Shown: positions 21,471 to 36,990, counted from the stretch's first letter. The stretch is DNA of 64,000 nucleotides from Gnetum montanum (GCA_015680685.1 MNCI01002249.1:674896-738895); one strand, 5' to 3'. Made by a program: numbers and translations. Notes: generated by a model from the sequence alone, not told the origin.

Positions 21471-22588
21471 GTAACCAATGTGTCCAAGGAATGACCAAAC
21501 ATCTTTAATGATCTCTAGTTGGCGTGTTATTCCTTAGATGACCCTTATTTTTTCTAGGTCTACCTCAATCCATTTTTGTGAAATTATGTGCCCTAACACA
21601 ATGCCTTTTTGGACCATGAGATGGCTCTTTTGCTAGTTGAGCCGTAGGTTTTTCTCTATACATCTTTTCAATACTTGCTCAAGTCAATCCAAGGCTTGCT
21701 CAAATGTAGCTTCATAGGTGGAGAAGTCATCCATGAAGACTTTAATACCACTACTGATTTATTATTAAAAGATACTCAAGACCAAGCATTAAAATGTTAT
21801 AGGGGCATTACATAGGCCAAATGACATCTTACAATATGCAAAAGTACCTCAGGGACTAGTGAAGATTATCTTGGCCTGGTCTTCTAGTGCAATTTGGATT
21901 TGGTTATAGCCACTATAACCATCCAAGAAACTATAATAAAAATTCCCATATATGGTATCTAACACTTGATCTACAAATGGCAAAGGAAATTGATCCTTAA
22001 ATGTTGCATATTTAACAACCTAAAGTTGATGCAAACCTACCATTTGCCATCCTTCTTCAGTACTACGATGAGTGGGCTAACCCACTCACTATCCATGATT
22101 AGATAGATGAACCCCACCTTGAGGAGTTGCTCTATCTCCTCCTTGATGATTTTTTTTAATTTGGGGTTCAACCGCCTCTACGACTACCTTCTAGGCTTCA
22201 TGGTTAGGTTAGTGTAGATGTGATGTTGGCATATCCTTGGATCGATTCCTGTTAGCTCTAGATATGACCAAGCAAAGGCTGTTAACCATTTATTCATCAC
22301 TTTTAACAACTTTTCTTTTTGTTCAGGAGAAATTTTGGCATTAATGATGATGGATTTACCATTCTTTAAAAATGCATACTCCATACTAGCCAGTAAAGTT
22401 TTTAGTTCTAAGGGCTCTTCCTTAAAGTGATCAAGGATCTCCAACTCTTCCCAACAAGTATCATCATCTTCATTAAAGAGTTTGGAATGAACTTGTTCAC
22501 TTTTGTTCATGCCTTCAACGTATGCACATGTTAGACTCTCTGTTGTCTCCATGCATATTGTGCTACTATCTGAATTAGCTATTAGCAA
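21471..22588 (-). pseudogene. Reverse transcriptase of element C, broken
   Basis: The N-terminal linker 22588-22184 is open (MLIANSDSSTICMETTESLT to HHIYTNLTMKPRR). Motifs follow in order on the minus strand: IEQLLKVGFIYLIMDSEWVS, PLIVVLKKDGKW, and the catalytic box FMDD at 21737-21726. Stops interrupt the frame in several places, so no enzyme can be made, but the active-site Asp pair is intact, unlike E (FMDE). Confidence 0.82.
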
Positions 22589-22599
22589 CTGGGTGCCCT

Positions 22600-23300
22600 C
22601 CTACTTTGTGGTTGCTACATATAGACACCATTGAATATTAATTTCATGTACACACTGATTACATGCCTTAATGTATGTACTTTTGATTGACCAAATCTTT
22701 GCATGCAATTGCACCCATTATCACTGTATGCGATGCATGGAATACACTTCTTCTCTATTTTTCCTAGCTCATTTTCCTTGCATATTTCTAAGGATAGGTC
22801 CCTTATTCCCATTCGTGCATCAACCGTGCTTAAACAAGCCCTTCCCATAATGATGGAGAAGTCACTTTTGCAATTTTCCAACTTGATTACCAAAAAATCA
22901 GTAGGATAGGACCACCCACATACTGTGGTCACAATGTCCTCTACTAATCTCAAAGGGACAATAATCAACTGATCTGCTAATTCTAAATGGATGTTGCTCT
23001 TCTTAAGAGGTGGTAGGTTCTAGGCTTGGTGCATATCATGGGAGATGAGGTTAACTCCAGAACTAGAGTTAAGAAGAGGCTTACATGGCTCTTCTCTAGC
23101 AATCTGTAGATAGATAAGTGGACTTCCTGGAGCAGATCTTTTTGTAGGAAGATTTCCAACATTAATCCAGTCAGAAACAACATGAGTTAGCATTATAGTG
23201 CATATCCTAGGTAGCACTTGGTTTGAAGAGCACTTGAAGGTATTTGATGTAGAGGATGAGGGTGCTAGAGATGCAAGGCAATCAGCCAAAGTAGGTTGTG
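22600..23300 (-). pseudogene. Aspartic protease of element C, broken
   Basis: The active-site loop reads PCKPLLNSSSGVNLIS at about 23090-23045; D has LLDSSSRVNLIS, so the catalytic Asp has become Asn here. The second half (22968-22615) reads FLVIKLENCKSDFSIIMGRA, CLSTVDARMGIRDLSLEICK, with the GRAxLSTxDA landmark of retropepsin-like domains. It would cut the polyprotein; the mutation at the catalytic residue argues it is dead. Confidence 0.75.
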
Positions 23301-24865
23301 AGGTCTGGAGAAGACTTTTGGGCCAAAAGAAAGGTCATTTCCTTGATCGATTATCTAGACCACTTGGTTGAAAAACTAGTTGTGAGTGTACAACCCTTGT
23401 AGCATTTCATTATTGTGGCTATGGAGGAATTTCACCCTACATGGATGAAGTAAGAGGTAACTGAATTGAAGGATGAGGTGTAGGTGCAAAGGGATGTGAA
23501 GGATGATAAGGATATGGATATGGGTTTTCCCCTTGAGTAGATGGTGAATGTGTTCGGTGGTACTCTAGAGAATAATAGTGATGCTAAAATGATGCATGAC
23601 TCGTAGAGCTTCTAGGGGAAATGGATTGTTGAACATAGTACCCATATGGATCTGGTTGCCTATAAGGATACTACTACCTTAGCAGTGGCATTTGCCACAA
23701 TTGTGGTTGATACCACTATTGGTATTGTTCATGCGGTTGTGAAGGAGTTCCACTTGGGTAATAAACTTCTTATTGTTGGTGGAACTATCTTTGACTACCT
23801 TGAGGGTAAGGCAATCATCTTGGAGCTTGCCTATATGCTAGGCGAGGATTCAATGCGTACACTTTAGACTCTTGTAAGTGTGACACCATAGGGGAACATC
23901 TCTTTGAATGTTCATATTGACAGATGTCACATTTGATTTCATCATCAGAGTCAAATTCCACAACTTCCTCTACTATAGCAGCTTTGCTCTTACCTCTTTG
24001 GTATGCACATTCAGCATCTTTTCACCTCCTGCAATTATGATCACTTTGTTTCTCTTTGGATTCTTTGACAATCTTTAAAGCGATTTGAAAATTTTCATCC
24101 AAAGAGTCCCATAACTTGTCAACCTTGGCTAAAATATCAAAAACAAATTTTTGGATGGGCAAGGTCTTTCTATTCACCACTTCATCAAGTGGTGAATCCT
24201 CCTCATCACAAAATCAAACCTCTCATTTTTTAATGAAAGGGTCCCTATTATATTCTTCAACACTTTCCCTCTTTCATAGCTCATCTTCTTCTTTTGCTAC
24301 CTGCTCAATGAACCTTTGAATCTAATAAGCTCTCATTTCAAACAATCTTCCTTGGGCATACACCCCAAGTGTTCTTCTTCTTTCTACCCTGAGCCCATCT
24401 ATGATGTGGCAAAGTTGTTCCCTCTGAGAGTAACCATGGCCAAGGCATCAGGTAGGAGTGAATAGTATGAGCCCATGGCGACATCCAAGGGTTCATGTGC
24501 TTCTTGTTTCTAGCCTTGGATTTACCTTCTCAAGTTCGACACTCTAGAGTATGTCTAGTATTTGTCATTGAACAATTTTAACATGTTACTCCATCTATGG
24601 ATAGATTCTAACTCTAAGGACCAGTACCAACTTTTAGCTTCCTTAATAAGTGTCCTTAGAAAAAGCTTGAGTTTCTACCCCTCATTCTCTATGTTATGTA
24701 AGTCACAAGTGTTTTGAAAAGCTTGTAGATGTGTCTATGGATCAGAATTGTATCCCCCCTCAAATCATGGAATATTATTCATATGATTTGAATAATAGCC
24801 AAAGAAAGAGTGATACAATTCCATGATTTGAAAGAGTGATATGAATAATATTCCATGATTTGGAT
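23301..24865 (-). pseudogene. gag of element C, 5' truncated
   Basis: The gag domain lies at about 24760-24330 (HLQAFQNTCDLHNIENE, KLKLFLRTLIKEAKSWYWSL, RWSNMLKLFNDKY, LDVAMGSYYSLLPDALAM). A compact zinc-knuckle CDICQYEHSKRC (CX2CX3HX3C) is at about 23930-23895, followed by the Pro/Tyr/Gln-rich tail. The N-terminus and primer site are missing, lost with the inner end of the 5' LTR. Frames are broken by stops. Confidence 0.78.
24761..24862. repeat. Perfect 24-bp inverted repeat at the broken 5' end of C
   Basis: CAAATCATGGAATATTATTC (continuing ATAT) at 24761-24784 is the exact reverse complement of 24839-24862. A 54-base spacer with a partly repeated AAAGAGTGATA word lies between. It sits exactly where gag passes into the truncated LTR, and looks like the scar of a rearrangement. 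Confidence 0.85.
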
Positions 24866-24880
24866 CGAATATTCATATAT

Positions 24881-25518
24881 GGATCGATGCTCAAATATGG
24901 ATAAAATTAATTTGATTAACTAATCTAAATTAACTAATTTACTAGCATTTAACTAACCCTAACATAAGTATTCATTCTCACTTTCCACACACATCCTGAA
25001 CCCACGTATCCACTATTGGGTGACCAAGCACTACGCTACTAGACGTGCCAAGTAATAACGTTGCTGGGATTACCAATTGAATACATGTTATGCTCGAAGT
25101 AGTCGTAATAATGTATTTAATTTACCTAACTTTATAACCTCATTAACTCAAGTACTAGAAAATATTTGTGAAATAATGAGAACAATTAACAAATAATTGA
25201 AAACATTGAATCCATAAATAAAATAGGTAATCTATCCAAAGTGCTGCAAGGTTTATTAGAAAGCTCGTTCTTATTGCAGCACACAGTATCGTTCTTAGGT
25301 ACAATAATGCTCGAATAAAGATCCATACACTTAATAACTCTTGTTGCAAGCACTCAAGGAAAAAATTCTAACTTTTGAATAGAAAAAATGCAAGAGCTTC
25401 ACTGCTACTAAAATCTAAATTGCCATAAATGCGGCTAGTAGACATGTATTTGTAGTTGACAGACAAAAACTACATCAACAGGGCCTCATCGACGCAGTCA
25501 ACCAATGACAACTCATCA
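24881..25518 (-). repeat. 5' LTR of element C, truncated
   Basis: 638 bp matching 13610-14313 of the 3' LTR, ending in CTCATCA at 25518. The 226 bases that should reach the primer site are absent. Only one clear GGCCTCATCGAC box (near 25481) remains in its U3 compared with three in the 3' LTR. Confidence 0.85.
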
Positions 25519-26279
25519 ATAGTCCTTCCTCTCATTATTTTGATGATGAAATCTCTTTTTAAAAAGAGCATTTGATTATGTTTGATAAATTGATGATTAT
25601 TTGATGATGCTCTCAATGATTGATGACATTCAATAAATAATTTCACCACTAACACATCAACTGGGTGGGTGTTAGACCCCGAAAGAAGTTTTATTGATAG
25701 TAAAAGAGTATCCAATACATAAACCTCATTAAGTCACAGAGACAAAAATTATGAAAAACTTAGATTACTGTGGATAAAACTCTAGAAACGTCCTCATAAA
25801 TAACCATTCACAAAAGGAAGAAACCCAATCTGGGGAACTACCATCCACCAAAACCAACCAGCCCATTACAAGAGAGAGTGGTAGAAATTTGGATGAGGCA
25901 AACAGCACTCGATAAAAGACAAAGATACTCCCATATGGTGACTCCACTCAAGTTTAAGAAGGGAAACTTCTACGCAGAGATTCCTATTGAAGAGGATTGC
26001 TTAAATACATGGGTCTTTCCTAAGGCTACAAGAGATGAATTAACTAATGAATATTCATTTTGAACTTTGATGCTTGAGATTTGAGTTGGAAATGAATGAG
26101 GCGAAAGATTTGCAATTTCTACATCATTGTTAGATGACATTTATTAGAATAATCAATCCTTTGAAAGATAATATTACATCTATGCTTCCAAATATAATAT
26201 AAAATAATAGGCCTAATAATTTTTCACAAAAATTTAAAATTAGCAGAAATGGTGGCCAAAAGGCCAAATATAACATCAT
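25519..26279. other. Unassigned sequence between C and LINE ORF2
   Basis: No recognised protein. A 61-codon plus-strand open frame at 25878-26063 has no features I know. The region may include the 3' UTR of LINE H (minus), but I could not find a terminal poly-A tract, which would appear as a T-run on this strand. AT-rich and otherwise featureless. Confidence 0.35.
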
Positions 26280-29200
26280 CTTGAGATACCTTGCATGATG
26301 GAATTACTTTAGAAGCCCATGTCCACACATGTTGTGCGAAGGGGCAATGCCAAAACATGTAAACAAAGTCCTCTTTACCACTACAAAGAGGGCAATTAGG
26401 ATTGTGAATGCCAAGATATTTGAGATGTTTGCCAATAGGTAAACCTCAGTGAAGAAGACACTAGAGGAATTGCTTAATTTTAGGGAGAGTAGGTAGTTTC
26501 CAAAAACGTTGGAAGAGGGGGATCTATAATTGTTCCGACTTTTTTTTGTGCTAAGACTTGTTACATCGTTGAATGATACGTGATGAGTTATGCAAAAAAA
26601 GAAAGGAAACATGCAACTTGTAGGGTAGAAGTTTCGACCCATTAATCTATTGAAAGCCATGAAAAGTGTTTTGCACCAAAATGTCTAGCTGCAAATGGCA
26701 ATGAAGGAAGGCATAAACCCAAGCCAGGCAATGGTGCATTGCTTTTGACACCCCATACAGACTATTAAACTCAACCCTCGAAATCCATTAATTAGCAAGT
26801 TGAAGACAACTCAGAAAAATAACTCCCTTCCGATACCAAAAGGTCACAACCTTAGTGTTCATAATGGCAAGGGGAGTGGGTGACAAAGGTTACCACCAGG
26901 GACACAACTTAGAGAGAAGAGTAGGATTGATCTTAACATTAGTCCAATCTATATAACAATGTAGAATTTTCCAGGCCCTCCAAATGCTTTTGGAAACATG
27001 AGATCTAAGAATAATGATAATGTGGAGGAAAAGGATCCAATTAACAAAATGGATTCCTTTCCAGAAGGGCTTATTTTTGGGAAATGCTTGTTGAAGCCTT
27101 AATTGGAGGAGAGTGCCAATAATGTTCAAGGCATCTAGATGTTGAACCAACCACTTAGCAACTAAGGTAATCCCCTGCTTAAAAGAGTTCAAAAGACTTA
27201 AGCCACCCTTATTCTTAGGAAGAGTAACAATATTCCAGACAACACGATGGAAGCCTTTCTAAGAATCTTTAGAGGATCACATGAAGTCACAAATTAATCA
27301 TTCAAGCTTCTAATAAGCAACTTGGGAGGGGGCTTGACACGAAGAGTAATACACATGGGTAGATGCACATACAGACTTACATATGAGGTATTTACCAACT
27401 AGAGTGAGGGGTTTAGTCTTTCATTTCTCAAGTTTCTTTTGAATTTGAAAAATAACATACTCCCAAAGAATAGAGGTAGAACCTCTAAAACGAAAAGGAA
27501 TTCCTAGAATCTTAATGATGTCTTGATCTTGAAGAAGCTTCCAATTATAGTNTTAAGCCACCCTTATTCTTAGGAAGAGTAACAATATTCCAGGCAACAC
27601 GATGGAAGCCTTTCTAAGAATCTTTAGAGGATCACATGAAGTCACAAAATAATCATTCAAGCTTCTAATAAGCAACTTGGGAGGGGGCTTGACACGAAGA
27701 GTAATACACATGGGTAGATGCACATATAGACTTACATATGAGGTATTTACCAACTAGAGTGAGGGATTTAGTCTTTCATTTCTCAAGTTTCTTTTGAATT
27801 TGAAAAATAACATACTCCCAAAGAATAGAGGTAGAACCTCTAAAACGAAAAGGAATTCCTAGAATCTTAATGATGTCTTGATCTTGAAGAAGCTTCCAAT
27901 TATAGTTGGTCACATGACTATAGTTATTGGTAAAGTTATAAACAGAAGATTTGTTCTAATTAATAGTGGAACCTAAGAGTGAGCAATATTGCTTCACCGG
28001 GGATAAAAGCTGATGCAAATTAGCAGCAATGTTTTGAACAAAAAAATAGGAGTTGTCAACGAAATGCATGTTAAAAAGTTGATGTTGAGGTGAAGAGAAG
28101 CAAACCCTAGTGAGAACTTCATTTTGAATATCATAGTTTAACTGATGACAGAGAAAATCAGTTGCCATGATGAATAAGTAAAAGGGCAAGAGGACATCCT
28201 TGTTGCACTTACCTATAGATAAGAAAGGAAGAGGTAATGCCAAAGGTAGTGGTTATTCTCACAGTAGCATCTGAGAATAAGCATTTCACCATATGTAGGA
28301 ACTTAGGGCCAAAACCAAGTTTAGTCATCATCAATGGAATAAAGTCCCACTTTATGTTGTTGTAGGCCTTGACATAGTCAAGCTTCATTAAGAGAATATT
28401 TTGACCGTCATCCTCCACCCAGTTGAGACCTTCCCACACTACAGCCACATTGTTTAAAATATATCTACCAAGAACAAATCCTATTTGCTGGGGAGATATA
28501 ATTTGGCCAAGAATTTTTTTCAATCGTAAGGCTAAGCACTTGGCCCAAATTTTATACACCACATTAAGAAGAGTTATAAAATGTCAATTAAAGAAGGATC
28601 CCCAAACTTAGAAAAGAGACAAATAATCCTTTGATTTAGATTGGGCCCAAGGGAACCAGTAATGATAGCTACAAATAGGGTTTCATAATGGTTCTTAAGA
28701 AATAAGAGGATACTGTTGTGGTTAGTGATGGTGGTGCCATCACTAGAGATTTTGTCTAAAAAATGTGAAGGAAAAGAGCTATTTAGACATTTGAAAAATT
28801 CCTTACAGTGTTCATCTTGAATATTTAACCAAGTCTACTTTTAGTTAAAGCACTTTGTGCTCTGTACACTTCCTATTGTTGAAAGGCTAACTGGGCTCTA
28901 GCTAACTCCTCGTGAACAAGAGTGTTGAAAGGATCTTGAGCTAATCTATCAATTAGATGTTCAATAGTAAGATGAATGTTGTCATACTCTTGTTTGGCCT
29001 AAGCAACCATTGCCTTACCATACGAACAAGCAAAGTTCTACACTCTACAAAAAACACAATACCACCATTAAATCCAACCCTCCTACTATAAGGGCCTAGG
29101 TTCAACATTTCAAAGGTTTGAGAGAAGAAGTTGGGTGAAAGGGGAAGAGAAACAGTTGTTATGTAGTTGGAAAAAATGGAATTTATGTCTATGATTGCTA

Positions 29201-29745
29201 CCATGAATCTGGATAGATCTAGAGATGGAAAGATAGTATGATAAGATGGCACGTTGATGAACCATAGTAATGGAGAAGGCTTGCCAGAGAGAAAGGGTGG
29301 AAAAATAAAACTTGTCTAACCTACTATCCTCCAAAAATCCAAGGTACTAAGGAAAGAGAATTAGCTAGTTCCTGCCATAAGAGAGCACATTCTGTATAAT
29401 CATTAGGGGCATAAATCGAGTAGATACTAAAAGGGTCATGCAAGGAAGAAAAGGTAGCCCAAGAAACTCTATGGCCAAAATCAAAATCACTTTGAATGAT
29501 TGTATCTTTTTAGTAAGTTGAAAAGATAATGGCAACTCCCCCTTTCCCACTCACGTAGTAAGAATTGATAAGTGAGAGAGAAACCAATGGGCTGAAAAAG
29601 ATAAATGATCTATTAAAATCTTAATTTTTTAAAGAAGAACGAAATCAAAAACAATATTTAGACTAGAAAAAAAGTTGTTTGCATGCTTCCATTAAAGCCT
29701 ATCAATAAGGCCTAAGACATTCCATGATAAAGATTCATGGGAAAG
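26280..29745 (-). pseudogene. ORF2 of LINE H (endonuclease, reverse transcriptase, zinc motif), broken
   Basis: The endonuclease start reads SHESLSWNVLGLI near 29745, like the SWNxRGLG start of plant L1 ORF2. The reverse transcriptase open piece 28562-28209 reads IWAKCLALRLKKILGQIISP, QQIGFVLGRYILNN and LLMKLDYVKAYNNIKWDFIP; the KLD...AYD box has Asn for Asp (AYNN). The catalytic FADD box appears as FVDN near 28060. The C-terminal zinc motif NCPLCSGKEDFVYMFWHC lies at about 26395-26340. The element copies its RNA at nicked target DNA; catalytic residues are mutated, so this copy is dead. Confidence 0.8.
27198..27906. repeat. 354-bp direct duplication around a single N (assembly join)
   Basis: 27198-27551 and 27553-27906 are near-identical (I see about four differences, for example CCAGAC/CCAGGC and GAGGGGTTT/GAGGGATTT), separated by one N at 27552. 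Both begin TTAAGCCACCC and end CCAATTATAGT. Two contig ends with an unmerged overlap best explain this. The LINE is therefore about 355 bp too long in this assembly. Confidence 0.92.
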
Positions 29746-29799
29746 CAAAGGACATGTCGAATGAGAGGTCAACAAAAGGTTCAGAAGTTAAAGTATCAA

Positions 29800-30796
29800 C
29801 TTTCATTGTTTATGAAAAGATGGCAAAGGAGTTGTTTGTAGTGATAAGGGTTACGAAGTGTTCAGAGGAGAAGAAGTACAAGGTGGAGTTGTAAGAGAGC
29901 AAGCTTTGACTCGTTTCCTCTGCCTATCACAAACTCCTCACCCAAGACAGAATCCTTCAATGACTTTAAAGGGATGACATGTGTTGATGTGTGTGCATCT
30001 GACTATGACACTTGTACCTTGGAGAGGCCAAAAAACGAGGAAGACTTTGGAGCTATTTTAAAAAAGGTTCTGAACCTAAAGGATTCTAATGGTGGGCAAG
30101 ATGGTATGTCTAGGGAACAAGTTCTTTGAGACATGATAGATTGTTTTTTCTTGGCTAAGAAGAAACATGCTGAGATATGATGCTCAACCCAATGACAATA
30201 ACTACACGAATTTGGAAGATAAAAATAATCAATTTTCTAGGTGAAGAATTTTTCATGGACTATGAAGGTTACTGAGATCTTCTTAAGAGCTATATCGAGT
30301 TCAATATGATAACGTCAAATTTGAGTTCCATTGACCACAATGCTATGGTCGAAAATAATAGGGCCAAGGATACTCATGATGTTCCTCTCTATGAATGAAA
30401 AAATGAATGAAAGATTTGACAATTCCACATAACAAGGAATTGTGTTATATGATAAGCCATTAACATTAAAGTCAAATCTCCAAGCATGCATAATTAAAGT
30501 TGCATTCCATGTTGGAAAAATTTAGCGAGAGCCTTCTCAACCTAAGAAGCCTCGAATAGTTCCACTAAAATAAAGTTCCAAACGTAGCAATGGGCATAAA
30601 AAACTTGAATACCCTAAGGTTAAAGAATGCTTTGGATTTGAGACCTCAATAGAAACCCCACTTTAAAATAAAAAAAAAAACACATTGCAAAATCTTTAGA
30701 AACCGCATCAAAAATATCATCCAGGAGAAGGAAAACTATTTTAGGCAGGTTAAAAGAACTTCCCTAATGGTAAGCAAAATCAAACAAATCTGCCAT
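29800..30796 (-). pseudogene. ORF1 of LINE H (nucleic-acid-binding protein), broken
   Basis: The ATG at 30796 starts MADLFDFAYH at the end of the GC-rich leader. The middle resembles the plant LINE ORF1 domain (YHIELDIALKKISVTFIVHE, then FYLPNS). A CCHC knuckle follows at about 30215-30170: CSYCHWVEHHISAC, spacing CX2CX4HX4C. ORF1 proteins coat LINE RNA. Several stops interrupt it. Confidence 0.65.
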
Positions 30797-31215
30797 TGTG
30801 GAGCCCTCATGAAACTAACCCCACCACAGCACTGACAAGAACACAAACCATCACGAAGCGAGTGAACACCACCGCCACCACCGCACCTCCACAGGTAGAA
30901 CTGCACACAACGCGTAAACTCAATTGCCCAACGCAGTACCAAACTACACAACAACAATGCAAAACAGCACCTTACACCGACCCACAAGGCAAGGCAAGCG
31001 CAGCGACGACACAACAACAACCGTAGAGGAAAACCTCAACGGCTAAGAAAACACTCAACGGCCGAGACATGCCACTCTACCCATGCCAATGCCACCACCA
31101 GCACAACACCAGCCACCACCACCCAACAAACAACAACAACATGAACACGAACAATCAACAGCATAGCTCAGATCCCGTAGCCCGCCAAGCCCACGAGCCC
31201 CCGTAACCAGAATTG
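30797..31215 (-). promoter_or_regulatory. GC-rich 5' leader of LINE H
   Basis: About 420 bp that is much richer in GC and CpG than its surroundings, with CAACAA/GTTGTT and CCACCA/TGGTGG runs. It ends at the ORF1 ATG. L1 LINEs carry their promoter in this leader. Open frames on both strands here (30736-31020, 30796-31026) are low-complexity translations of the repeats and are not treated as genes. Confidence 0.55.
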
Positions 31216-31283
31216 AACCAGATGGTTTAAATTTGTTTAAATAGTTGAAATTTTGTTAAATAAGAGCTTCTTATAAAATACCA

Positions 31284-34803
<3,520 letters not shown>

Positions 34804-36990
34804 ACTGAAAAACACGTAAGAGATGTCAATACTCTTACAGGCATCTCTTTAGCGTGAGATGCCTGTGCATCAATCTGACCCACCTTCCTGCATAGTCACT
34901 CGAAATGTGAACTTGTTGTAACATTTTGAAATTTCAAGCTTGTGAAATGTAAAACGGTAATCTGGAAACTCAAAATGCAAATTTTTCTCAATTTTTGCCC
35001 TGTTTCCTGCCGTGCCTGGTATCTATGCCTTTCTGTGCAGAAATTTCATGAAGTGAAATAAAAACTTTTATAAAAACTTCACCAAATTTATTGCAGAGGA
35101 AAATGTTGGGATAAGGCTATAATGTAAATTATAAAAACTTCACCAACTTTACTGCAGAGGAAATTGTTGGTGTAGGCTTCATGCGCAATGACATAAACAG
35201 ATGGGAATAACACTGGAGAAAATTAGATTGTACTCCCAGAAAATGGAACAAAGGTACCTTAATCAAACATTACACCATGCAGTGAAAATTTTGAAAGATG
35301 AACCTACCATTATCACATAGTGATAATGTCCCTATTTAACACCGTCGCAAACTGCTTTGAAAGTGTTTGCCTATCTTGTCAGTAAAAAAACAAAAATGAA
35401 ATTTGGTTCCAAAGTTTTATCATCTATAAAAATTATTGTAAATCCGTACGCATTATGAACGATATAGCATTTTTAGTGTGCTAAATATTAATTATGGTAT
35501 ATCCCAGGACATATGGCGTACACGATGCTTTGATAAAACTTACGCAGAACACGAAGTTCTCTTAACAGGACTTATTGTTGTTTGTACATGCTTTCTTTTG
35601 CTTGGATCAAACAAGAAAGAAGATAATGTGAGATTGCCCGGACGAGGTGAAGGAATAATGATTTTTCTTAAAGATTGGTAAATGCTTTTCTAAAATGAAA
35701 TTATCCGATGTGAATTGCTTTTAGACTGATGATTTTATCTTGATGACTGTTTTTGGTACAATAAGCTACCCTGCAGTCAAGACTAATGATGATAAGTTTG
35801 TTAAATTTTCATTCTTCCTTTACAGAATTTGGGCATCTTTTCTTCAGGCTTCAATACTTGTAATTCCAATTAATTTTAGCACTTTCATTGTATATCTCTG
35901 ATGCTACAATTGAAACAAGAGAGGCAGGTATAATTAAATGCAAAATGTGTAATACACTTTCAACTGACAAAAAAATTATTCGTTGAAGGAACTCTCTACC
36001 TGCATAAACAAGCAGCATTCATAACGCAAAGACAAATGATTCGGGGAAATATTCAGCCAGATGATGCAGGGAAGAACAGTGTAATGAAAAGGATCTGCAA
36101 AGTTGTGTGCAAAGGGAAAACTTACCAAGAATTCGTTATCTTGGTTGCTTCGCATAATCGCATATACAGTTGCACCAAGTAATATCCGAATAAGAATCCT
36201 TAGAAAATGAAATGCAAATGCTTTGTAACCAATATTGCTTATGATCATTTTCTTAGGAAATATGTTGTGTTTAAACTTGTATGAGTACCTCTTGAGTCAA
36301 ATTTTTTATTCAAACGGTTGGCTTGCTTAATGGTTTAATAATTTCCTAAGGGTAAAGGCTCTAACAATTAAACCCTGAAACGAAGAAGTTAACAGCTCAC
36401 TAAGTGTGTTTAGCCACGCTGCTGTTTGTGAGGGGTCCTAATTTCTGCGCGAATGTCAGCTTAGGATAGTTTTCAACTTCAAAACTTGACTCCTGCAGCA
36501 TCTGGCATAGTATAAAGGACAAATGGCGAGAGGAAAAACCATGCAAACTTCAACTAGTTTGAACTTGTAGGATATGAATACGACACCTATTAGCGTATCT
36601 TGAGCGCAAAATTCGATTTCAAATCTTATCACAGTGGATAAAATACAAGCTAAATAATTATACAGTCAAGCGTGTTAAAAAATAAGCATTCAAGCTCAAC
36701 AAAGGATAAATGAAACTTGTGCCACATATAAAAGCTTCGACAAAGCATCACCTCGTTATACTGGTATGTCGATATTTATCACACGCGCAACGGAATCCTT
36801 AAAATTGACAAATATGAAGGTTGCGGCGCGAGTAAAGACGGACACTGCAATGACAGGATTACCGCGAGCAAGAGGCAAACGCAGGAATTTTTGCAGTTAT
36901 GCAGAACGTGTTTATCCCGATTACCTGCAATGGAATAGTTATTTATTCGCCGGTAGCGGCATTGGCATCGATAGTAGGCCTTGAGCAAAA
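34804..36990 (-). promoter_or_regulatory. METTL4 upstream region with probable 5'-UTR intron
   Basis: Directly before the ATG at 34803 the minus strand reads CTTACGTGTTTTTCAG-T-ATG, a good 3' splice acceptor (AG at 34806-34805). A strong donor CAG-GTAATC ends a CpG-richer block at 36925. A non-coding first exon around 36990-36925 joined to 34804 by a 2.1-kb intron is a plausible model. An alternative ATG at 34815 (four residues longer, MFFS) would apply if this intron is not used. No other gene is seen here; open frames at 35478, 35976 and 36766 match nothing I know. Confidence 0.4.
35069..35170. repeat. Direct repeats, period about 60 bp, upstream of METTL4
   Basis: TTATAAAAACTTCACCAAAT with TTGCAGAGGAAAATGTTGG and a second version with ACTGCAGAGGAAATTGTTGG lie side by side. 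Short local duplication. Confidence 0.75.

Larger units (their letters stand above)
13385..25518 (-). mobile_element. Element C: nearly complete Athila/Tat-type retrotransposon with extra ORF
   Basis: Read on the minus strand: 5' LTR (25518 to about 24881, inner 226 bp missing), gag, PR, RT, RNase H, INT, spacer, extra ORF (17416-14558), polypurine tract, 3' LTR (14313-13385). The LTR pair is similar over about 640 bp (roughly 88-90 percent by eye). All coding parts carry stops. Flanks gtaac (left) and atagt (right) do not match as a target duplication, so one end may be rearranged. It differs from B, D and F in its U3 palindrome (TGAGGCCTCA). Confidence 0.82.
25650..31215 (-). mobile_element. 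Element H: L1-type LINE
   Basis: On the minus strand: GC-rich leader (31215-30797), ORF1 from 30796 with a CCHC knuckle, and ORF2 (about 29745-26280) with endonuclease, reverse transcriptase and a C-terminal zinc motif. Order and motifs are those of plant L1 LINEs. The 5' end lies about 70 bp from the METTL4 stop codon. The 3' end is not resolved. It contains a scaffold join at 27552. Confidence 0.78.

Noticed and set aside
30736-31026. Overlapping open frames on both strands in GC-rich DNA
   Set aside because: Low-complexity translations (Thr/Pro/Gln or Cys/Val/Leu) of CAACAA and CCACCA runs in the LINE leader; no domain and no independent support.
35976-36248. 90-codon minus open frame with hydrophobic stretches
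   Set aside because: No family resemblance, AT-rich context, and no start or splice context linking it to METTL4.
36766-36984. 72-codon plus open frame upstream of METTL4
   Set aside because: Overlaps an open frame on the other strand, has no recognisable domain and lies in the CpG-richer block better explained as promoter or non-coding exon.
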